Assembly: GCF_009017415.1 (NCBI RefSeq)
Contig: NC_092407.1
Location: 2,480,001-2,544,000, forward strand
From: Aspergillus flavus
Taxonomy: Eukaryota; Ascomycota; Eurotiomycetes; Eurotiales; Aspergillaceae
Reading direction: 5' to 3'
Length of the DNA: 64,000 nucleotides
This document shows, piece by piece, positions 56,851-64,000 of this stretch. Every line of letters starts with the position of its first letter. The first letter of the stretch is position 1. Below the pieces are notes generated by a model. That model was not told where the DNA came from and searched no databases. It was given only the letters and a program-made list of their open reading frames with translations. Made by a program: the position numbers and the translations under genes.

Positions 56851-58652
56851 ACGTGAAACACGGCTGGCGGAGTGCATTTCTCTAGCTACTATTGGATATG
56901 GCATATCCCGTGTTGTACGCATGCCACGTATCCTCAGGTCGTATCTCGCAAAGTGCAGATGCAGAGCGTCATGTGGATATGTACTGCGGAAATCGATGGA
57001 AGTCATACCCACAAATACCTGCTTCTGTGGACTCAAAACTTTTGTCGATGACGTCCTTGGGCATTGGTAGCGTGTACTTCTTTGGCTCACGCGCTCTATG
57101 ACTGCCGCTGCATATTAGCCCTCTGGGGAATGGGCGCTGCGAAGTATTTACTACACAGAACGATGAGTTGAAAATATCCTTGCATTTGCATCTCTGGGGG
57201 AGCAAAGAGGTGCATCGGACATACAGAATATCCTACGCATTACCATATCTCCATAATGATCATGACCATGGCATACCACTGACTCCGGTTTTGAGTTGTG
57301 GAGGTACATACGTTGCATACATTCATATGTGTACGCAAATGCGCACATACACCTTTTGTGCTGATCCAACCACTTAATATTCGCAATCTTTGGAGGATCT
57401 GCACATGATCGTGCTTTCCCGCCTATTCTATCTTGCCTTATTTTGGTACTTCTTGTGTTGTTTTCAATACCCCTTTTCAATTGGTTGATCCTATTGTTTT
57501 ATGTGTTCGATTTCTCTTGACATATTGGTGGCTCACGTTCTGTTCATATATCCCTACTCAACTAATCATGGCCTGCTTCCAAGACAACACAAACCAAGTG
57601 CAGAGATAAACGATAATACGTATGAGTAGGATGTGTAACTTGTATAGCTTATCGTTCTTGAGTGGCTAGCGGACAAATAGGCCCTTATTTGGCCATGTGT
57701 GATACCACCCAAGAAAGTCCCTCGGTCAGGGAATGATGTTGGTGGATATCGGCGGGCCAACGAGAGACAGTACAGATAACACCATGCGAGGCTTTTTCCT
57801 CGTATCATAACTCTTTAGGTTGTGGATCGCTTGAGCTTCTGGTAGCATCTGGCCCGTAGGTAGTGAAGATGAAATCGCAAGGTTGGGTCACACCAAGAGA
57901 TGATATTGCAGTTCCCAGTCAGACTGGAAAAGTTGTTGAGGTGTGCTATATAGTCCATCCACAGTGTTATTTCACCAACATGGAGCCTCTCGTATGGATG
58001 AGGGTTACCTGAGGTACTAGGTAGTGTATTGTCCATCCAGAGGGTACCTAAGGTTACAGATGGCATGGCAGTAGACTGGTCTGATTGGCGGAGAAATCGA
58101 CTCCGCTCCCCGTAGTGCGGAGCTGAAATTCCGGGGAAATTTAGCCGTCGGAAGAAGAGCGTCTTACCAACTTCATTCATTCACGACCCTGGTCCTATCG
58201 TCTTCCTCACGTTGTATTGGCAAATGTGATTGTGGTCTCTCCTTTTCGTTCTTTTTTTATAGCGCCCCGGTCCAAGGATTCTCAACCGACTCGAATTGCT
58301 CCTACTTATTGGGCGAGTTGTGATTCGATTTAGTAGTGTCGGCCCTTCCCTATTGACATCTCGGGTACTGCATACTAGTCGCTTATCTCCAATCGACTCC
58401 AGTCCATCTGCCCTGATAAAGTCCACTCTCCCTTCTATTGTTTGGTTAGGGTTTAAAGTACCACTCGACTACGTGTGGATGTGAATGTTTCTTCAAGCGT
58501 CTCATTCTTGATCTCAGTGCTTCGTCGGTTGTCTCTATTATTATTTTGATTGAAGTACCAGATTTGGCGCTACGGTCTGCTATCTTTTTCCCTGGAGCCC
58601 CGGCATCTTTCGGATACAGTATGAAGGAGCAGAGTACTGCCCATGCGATGAG
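56851..58652. other. 1.8 kb interval before the AROM-like gene
   Basis: Contains only short frames. A minus-strand frame at 57815-58180 (121 codons) has two similar LWMD segments but no family motif. Sequence near 58150-58650 should hold the promoter of the next gene. Confidence 0.45.
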
Positions 58653-60719
58653 ATGATGCAGACAGCCATTCATAAGCCCGTGGCTATGACACTCTTAACT
58701 GAAACCTCTTCCCCTGTTACCTCAATCAAAGGACCTTCTTCCTTTGCTATCACTTCTCCTGTCCAAAACCTACCCCCGGAGCCCTCTCGCGCTGTCGCCA
58801 TTGTATATGGCCCCAATCAGGATACTATCGTCCAAGTCGTCGCTGAAATCCTGGGAAAGCCATGGACGACGGAATCATCCCTGTCCACGCTCGGGCGGGG
58901 CAGTAATGCTGTCGTGACCGGGATCTTGGCCGATGATCTGGGTCGCGCTCTGGAAGGGTGCGAGAAGCCTGCCGGCATCTTAATCAACACGCACTGCGTG
59001 GATGATGGATCATTTCCGGACGAATCACTCACCGACCGCTGCGACTATGAGTTTCTGTACTCCCTTCGGAGTCCTTTCTTTCGCCGCGATCTAACCCGGT
59101 TTTTGTCTTTGATCCTGGGCCAAACCAGACCACACGAAGACTTGAAGACCAAAAACCGCACTAATTTTATCTCCACGACCTTTCCGGACGTCCATGCGGC
59201 GCTACCCAATCTTGACATCCTGTCGGTAGGTTCTGATGCTGTCGAGATCCGTGTAGACCTATTGGTTGAGCCCTCGCCTGTGGGTATTTCCAACCGGGTG
59301 CCCAGCCTGAGGTACGTGGGACAGCAGTTGATGTTGCTTCGGCAGCATACTGAGCTGCCAATCATCTTCACCACGCGGTGCACTAAGGAAAATGGTAAGT
59401 TCCCCATGGAAGACCCGGGGCTATTTTACAGGTATCTTCGCCGGGCGATCCAGTGGGGTGTCGAGTATATAGATGTCGAGCTGTGGCTTCCAGAGGATAT
59501 CCGGAGACAATTAGCGGAGGTCAAAGGAAATAGCATCATCATGTCAGCATTTCATGATTTCTCAGGGACATGGAAATGGACATCCCCCGAGGCACCGCGG
59601 GTCTTCGCGGAAAGTGCCAAATACGCGGATATTGTGAAGATGATTGCTATGGTCAATACGGTAGAGGCCAATTATGAACTCGAGTATTTTCGGTCCACGA
59701 TCAAGAGGGCCCATGGATCGTACCCCCTCCTGTCGGCTGTCAACATGGGACAGATGGGCCAGCTCTCGCGAGCACTCAACACTGTGTTCTCACCCATCAC
59801 GCATCCGCTATTGCCGATGATTGCAGCGCCGGGACAACTAACCGCGGCGGAGATTAACGAGGCGCTCCATATTATGGGGCAGCTGCCTAAGCGCGACCTG
59901 TACGCCATCGGATCATTTCGCTCAACACCGCAGTCGATGTTTATGGAGAAATGTTTTAACGAACTGAGCCTGCCTCACACCCTGACTTCGATTGACCGTG
60001 GACCCATGGGTTCCATCGAACGAGTGATCACTCAGCCCTCCTTTGGGGGAGCATCAGTGCATCCGCCTATCTCGAGCAGCACCACATGCATTCCAGCCGT
60101 CAGCGACGCTGCCCGTGCAATTGGATTGGTCGACACGATAGTGGCAGCAAACAGCGCTGCACCGAATGCTCAGTTGGTTGGGGAGAATGCGACATGGAAG
60201 GGGATCCGGGCAACATTAACCCGAGATTACGTGCCGTCTGCATATCGCGGCCGAGCGGCGATTATTCTTGCAGGTAGTGAGAGCGAGGCATCAGCGGCCA
60301 TCTTTGCATTACGCAGCTTAGGCGTTGGAGCGATCTACACGGTGGGGTTCCGAGCGAGCGGCCCGCTGGCGGACGGATTAGAGCCGTTCACGTCGATCCA
60401 GTCCGTGAAACTGGTTGAACAGCCGTTTGTGATTGTATCGGCGTTGCCGCCAGAGAAGTCGTTGCTGGTCCAGCCGCTGTTGCGACACTACCGCACGAGT
60501 GGTCAAACCTCACCACCATCTACACGGGGGAAAGTGTACCTCGACTTGACTCGAGGTGAACGCACGGGGGACCCCGTCGGAGTCGCTGTGCGTGCGGGAT
60601 GGACAGCATACGGGATTGAAGATGTGAATGCATGGACAACGGTGGAGACGCTGCGACTGCTGGTGGGACAGAATGTACCGTTTGATTTTGTGCGAATGGC
60701 GTCAGGTCGTGTGTTTTGA
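58653..60719 (+). CDS. AROM-like protein: type I 3-dehydroquinase plus degenerate shikimate dehydrogenase (QutR/Qa-1S-like)
   Basis: Intronless, 688 residues. Order: a short N-terminal part with a broken P-loop (VAIVYGPNQDTI, a relic of shikimate kinase), the SPFFRRDLTRFLSLI linker typical of quinate repressors, a type I dehydroquinase domain (about 160-400), and a shikimate dehydrogenase-like domain (about 410-688). Dehydroquinase residues matching Salmonella AroD E46, R48, R82, E86, H143, K170, R213 and Q236 are present (E198, R200, R242, E276, H301, K329, R373, Q395). The dehydrogenase domain has lost its catalytic Lys (GASVHPPISS instead of the family's GAxVTxPxK), its catalytic Asp (ENATW for xNTDW) and the Gly-rich NADP loop (ILAGSESEAS). 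AROM itself has about 1580 residues and QutR about 930, so this is a shorter relative. It may be a repressor or ligand sensor of quinate/shikimate metabolism, or a working dehydroquinase. Confidence 0.75.
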   Translation: MMQTAIHKPVAMTLLTETSSPVTSIKGPSSFAITSPVQNLPPEPSRAVAIVYGPNQDTIVQVVAEILGKPWTTESSLSTLGRGSNAVVTGILADDLGRALEGCEKPAGILINTHCVDDGSFPDESLTDRCDYEFLYSLRSPFFRRDLTRFLSLILGQTRPHEDLKTKNRTNFISTTFPDVHAALPNLDILSVGSDAVEIRVDLLVEPSPVGISNRVPSLRYVGQQLMLLRQHTELPIIFTTRCTKENGKFPMEDPGLFYRYLRRAIQWGVEYIDVELWLPEDIRRQLAEVKGNSIIMSAFHDFSGTWKWTSPEAPRVFAESAKYADIVKMIAMVNTVEANYELEYFRSTIKRAHGSYPLLSAVNMGQMGQLSRALNTVFSPITHPLLPMIAAPGQLTAAEINEALHIMGQLPKRDLYAIGSFRSTPQSMFMEKCFNELSLPHTLTSIDRGPMGSIERVITQPSFGGASVHPPISSSTTCIPAVSDAARAIGLVDTIVAANSAAPNAQLVGENATWKGIRATLTRDYVPSAYRGRAAIILAGSESEASAAIFALRSLGVGAIYTVGFRASGPLADGLEPFTSIQSVKLVEQPFVIVSALPPEKSLLVQPLLRHYRTSGQTSPPSTRGKVYLDLTRGERTGDPVGVAVRAGWTAYGIEDVNAWTTVETLRLLVGQNVPFDFVRMASGRVF

Positions 60720-61589
60720 TTTGATGTATATGTATTGGAGTACTGATAGATGAATCGGACTTATGTGCAGCAAACCGGTTTCAAGGACTTGGAGGGAGGG
60801 GGGGGGAGGAGGGAAGGCCAGAGCCAATACTTTTCAGACCAGGCTGATTGGAGTAAGTTGAATTTAATCAGGACCAGATTCTTGCAGAACATAAAATGAC
60901 ATTCTAAGGATTTGATTAAATTAGCGGAAGGACGGCGCCGTACAGTTTTGGTATGGGACTCTCTGAGATGATACTACATCGGGACTAGGGAAGATGATGG
61001 TGTGACAAAAGCATCCTTGTCAGGTAATCTACTGTACATTTGAAAGGGGAAGGTGAACGTGAAGAGTGCGGATGCATATCATGTTATTGCCGACCGGACG
61101 GCAGTCCGTGATGGACAGGGGAAAATCCCGTCGAGGATAAAAGGTATTTAACCGAATCTTGCAGATCACTAAGGTTGCACCACTACTTAAGTTCAAAAGG
61201 ATGTGAAGGTTTTGCTTGTTAAACGCCATGGGAAATTAGACTCGAAGTGTATTTATTCAGTACTACTCCGTAAAAGTATTGGGAATTGGGAAAAGGTTTT
61301 GGTAATTCTGGTAAGCCTGTAAGCGACCATCCCCGCATCGGCTGTATCTCCGTCACGCTAGCCTTCATCCAGTGTAGTCCCACTCGTGTTCTCCACGTTT
61401 TTCCACTGCGTTTAAATCTGGGGTCATTCTCTCACTCTTAACCTCCTCTTCTTTTCCCTTTTAAACCCTTTGCTTCTCAATGCTTGTCAAGAATCTTGTT
61501 TATACTTCTCCCTCCATATCTCCCATTTGTGTCTACCGTATACCCACCGGCCTATCTACGCAAACAGGCATATGTCATGTAATGTGGCC
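60720..61589. other. 0.9 kb intergenic region upstream of the Zn2Cys6 gene
   Basis: An exact TACTCCGTA copy lies at 61264-61272, about 320 bp before the start codon. A G-rich run occurs near 60797-60808, and CT-rich sequence at about 61430-61460 fits a fungal leader. No gene seen. Confidence 0.5.
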
Positions 61590-64000
61590 ATGTCACGACC
61601 TCAGGTCAGCATCGACCGGCTAACTCCCCGCCGAGTCAATGCCGAACCGCGAGAGTCGATGAATTGCAAGTCATGTCGGAAGAGGAAGGTAATTAAACAA
61701 AAATACCTCATACCGCTCGTCGCGAACAGTTGATTCTAAAATTTTATTAGATCAAGTGCAACCGGCTGCGTCCAAGTTGTGAGGCTTGCAAGGTGTTCCA
61801 GTGCCCTTGTATATATGGTACACAACAGACAGAGGATGCCATATTCATGCCTGATCCACTAACGGACGTCTTCAGATGCCGTACCGAAAAAACGTGGCCC
61901 TAAAACAGATGTCTTGGAGGCCCTACTCAAGCGCGTCGATGGCTTGGAAAAGCGTCTCCAGGATGACAACCATCCCCTGTCGCCCACCTCCTCTGCCTCT
62001 CCTACCAAGTCAATGGAGCAACTTGCGGCACAGGTGAACTTTCACCCTCCACCTCCATCGCACACATTCCCCCCACCTCCGACGCCGCAGCAATCTTCTC
62101 AAAGTCACAGGCTACCTGACTCGATGCTGGACGTTTACTTTGCTCGACTTCATGGCAAGCCCTACTTTATCTTGGACGAGTCTGCTACCCGCCAGCTTCA
62201 TCAGCGAGGACACTTACCCGTATGTTTATCTATGGCTATCCATGCTCTGACGATAAGGTCTGTCACAACTTGTCCGTGCTCTCGAACGTTTCTGACATTG
62301 CGCAGATATACCGTTCTCAACCCTTCTCCTCAAGGTCTAGACTATGCTCGTCAGGCTCGACGCTTAGTGGACATTGATGATCCTTCTATTGAGGGGCTGC
62401 AGACTCTTCTACTATTATCACAGACCTTTTTCGCTTACGGTTATGGCAGAAAGGCCTACATGGCGTTGAGTAAGCTTCCCCATCCCAGTATACTTGCCCC
62501 ATAACTAACATGCAAAGGCAATGCTGTTGCTATGGTCTTGGCTTTGGACCTGTATCGTGAACTACCTGCTCAAAGCCCGTCGCGTAGTGCGGAACGTGAG
62601 ATGAGGCGTCGTCTCTTTTGGACGGCTTATACCATGGATCGCTTTCTTACTTGTGGCTCTAAGCGGCCCTGTCTCCTCGCTGACCATTCCATCGTATTAC
62701 GGTTACCTTCCGCTGGACCGGAAGCTGGCGAATGGTTTAACCCGGTCGGTCCCAACATCCAGTTCACATCCGACCGTCGCAAGGGCCCAGGAGCCACTGC
62801 TCTTTTGGTCGACATCACTCGAATTTTGGGCGTCACCCACCGCTACTTAGCTGCTGGCGGTGTCAAAGGTGACTCGCATTTTCCTTGGCATGCTCTCTCA
62901 AACTTGTCCAAGATCCGTCAGGAACTTGACATCTGGGCGGCCGGCACGCAGGACCTATTCGCCTCAATCGAGGCCCTATTTGGTCATCCAGAGAGCACGC
63001 TTCTGCTTCTTAGCAAATTGATATATCACCTAGTCCATTGCCTGCTGTATCGACCGTTTCTTCCTATTGACCTCGCTGAGCTCCGCGGGACGGGCCAGCA
63101 TCAGTCATGGCAGATTGAGGCTACCACGCTTTGTTTCTCGCACGCCAATGCCATCGCCGAGTTGGTTGAGCTGGCGCGCCATGCGCCGCGCATTGAATGG
63201 CCGGACTTGATAGCCTACTGTGTTTGCACCGCTGGTACGGTCCACATTCACGGCGTACATTACAATGGCCGCGAGGGTGAAGTATTCGCATCGAGTGCTG
63301 ACTTCCTTACGCGTGAGATGAACCAGCTAATATGGCTGCGTCATTCCTGCTCGGGAGTTCAGCACCAGCGCGAGATGCTACAAGCCATTTCGGCATGTCA
63401 CGCAGATCTGGTGCGAACATTAGCTGCGCGACCGGTGCGGTTCGCACCGGTCTTCCATCTGGAGGATTTTTTCGATCGGTATCCAGGATTAGCTGTTGAA
63501 GGAGCGCATGTAAGATTAGTGGATATAGATGACCCGTGAGTTCTCTCTGTTGTTAAGGCTTAATGATCTCAACCTAACGGTGATTTAAAGCGCCCGCTTT
63601 GACCGCGTGGATGCCCACGACGGGAATAGAGCGATTTATCCGGCGATCCCACCAGCTACGCCAACTCTCCCATCACAAGCCGGCCGAAGCAACTCGATCA
63701 GCTTCAACCCACCCCAGCCATCACCCTCACCATGGCTTGGCCCCGACCTGAGTCTTCCAGACGGCAGTCTCGGGTTCTCTCCGTCCGGGGTAAACACCTC
63801 CCCAGCCGCATTCCTCTCCGAGCCATTCAACGCACCGACACCACCGTCACAACCGCAATACGCCACCTTCCCCTTTGAAGCATCCGTTCCGGGGACAGCT
63901 TTGACGCCGGACGCTCAGTCCCAAGGTAGCGCCTCGGGGGCGGGAGCGGGGCCGGGAGACCAAGGCTCGTCCGAGAAGGACCCATTCCTAAGCTTGTTGG
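61590..64000 (+). CDS. Zn2Cys6 fungal transcription factor (3' end beyond the window)
   Basis: Six exons, with the last running off the edge: 61590-61688, 61751-61817, 61876-62257, 62306-62469, 62518-63535 and 63591 to beyond 64000, at least 713 residues. The ATG at 61572 is an alternative start. The zinc cluster [20 protein letters not shown] continuing to CKVFQCPC fits C-x2-C-x6-C-x6-C-x2-C-x6-C (C26 to C53) and is split by intron 1, as in many fungal factors. A basic [16 protein letters not shown] linker runs into a coiled-coil dimerisation helix. The fungal regulatory domain follows, with [17 protein letters not shown] as its hallmark. Intron 3 (48 nt) keeps the frame open if retained. 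The visible end, EKDPFLSLL, looks close to the natural C-terminus. Target pathway unknown; it is transcribed in the same direction as the AROM-like gene but is not an obvious QutA. Confidence 0.82.

Noticed and set aside
57815..58180. 121-codon minus-strand frame with repeated LWMD segments
   Set aside because: The repeat comes from a short DNA duplication (GTCCATCCA); no other coding evidence.

Overview
The window looks like nuclear DNA of a filamentous ascomycete, most likely an Aspergillus/Penicillium-type member of the Eurotiales. Genes carry short introns (about 45-70 nt, GT...AG, CTAAC-like branch sites). Products are typical of that group: Med5, Mlh3, Chl4/CENP-N, TRAPPC13, a CYS3/MetR-type bZIP, a Zn2Cys6 factor and a quinate-repressor-like AROM relative. 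There are no bacterial operons, CRISPR arrays, rRNA genes or convincing tRNA genes. Exon boundaries were worked out by hand from splice signals, reading-frame phase and family conservation; no search was run.

Layout. The left 24.5 kb is gene-poor: the 3' end of an alpha/beta hydrolase (2-382), a 6.9 kb interval without a supportable gene, an intact conserved hypothetical (7307-7975), a 3.5 kb gap, the six-exon Mediator subunit Med5 (11440-14756), a convergent small secreted protein (14876-15205), and a 9.4 kb interval with only scraps of possible decayed coding sequence. From 24.5 kb on, genes are denser: RasGEF (24583-28073, +) converging on mlh3 (28988-31827, -); mlh3 diverging from a Ser/Thr-rich hypothetical (32895-34255, +); an FAD oxidoreductase (35279-36717, +) converging on a SAM methyltransferase (36927-38193, -); a metR-type bZIP (41324-42812, +); chl4 (43732-45171, +); a SWIM+RING zinc-finger protein (45722-47152, -) diverging from TRAPPC13 (47643-48884, +); a 4.4 kb gap; a DENN-C1 protein (53320-56850, +); a 3-dehydroquinase/shikimate-dehydrogenase-like protein (58653-60719, +); and a Zn2Cys6 transcription factor (61590 to the window end, +).

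Functional themes. The genes are mostly single-copy housekeeping or regulatory genes, not a biosynthetic cluster: transcription (Med5, bZIP, Zn2Cys6), genome maintenance and segregation (Mlh3, Chl4), small-GTPase and membrane traffic control (RasGEF, DENN, TRAPPC13), and metabolism or its control (AROM-like, FAD enzyme, methyltransferase).

Most notable observations: (1) a 9-mer, TACGGAGTA/TACTCCGTA, occurs at least ten times exactly, always between genes and often 300-560 bp upstream of start codons; (2) the long intron of the metR-like gene carries a CYS3/MetR-consensus site beside a TCACGTG box; (3) TRAPPC13 appears to need a 7-nt microexon; (4) the AROM-like protein keeps all inspected dehydroquinase active-site residues but has lost those of its shikimate dehydrogenase domain.
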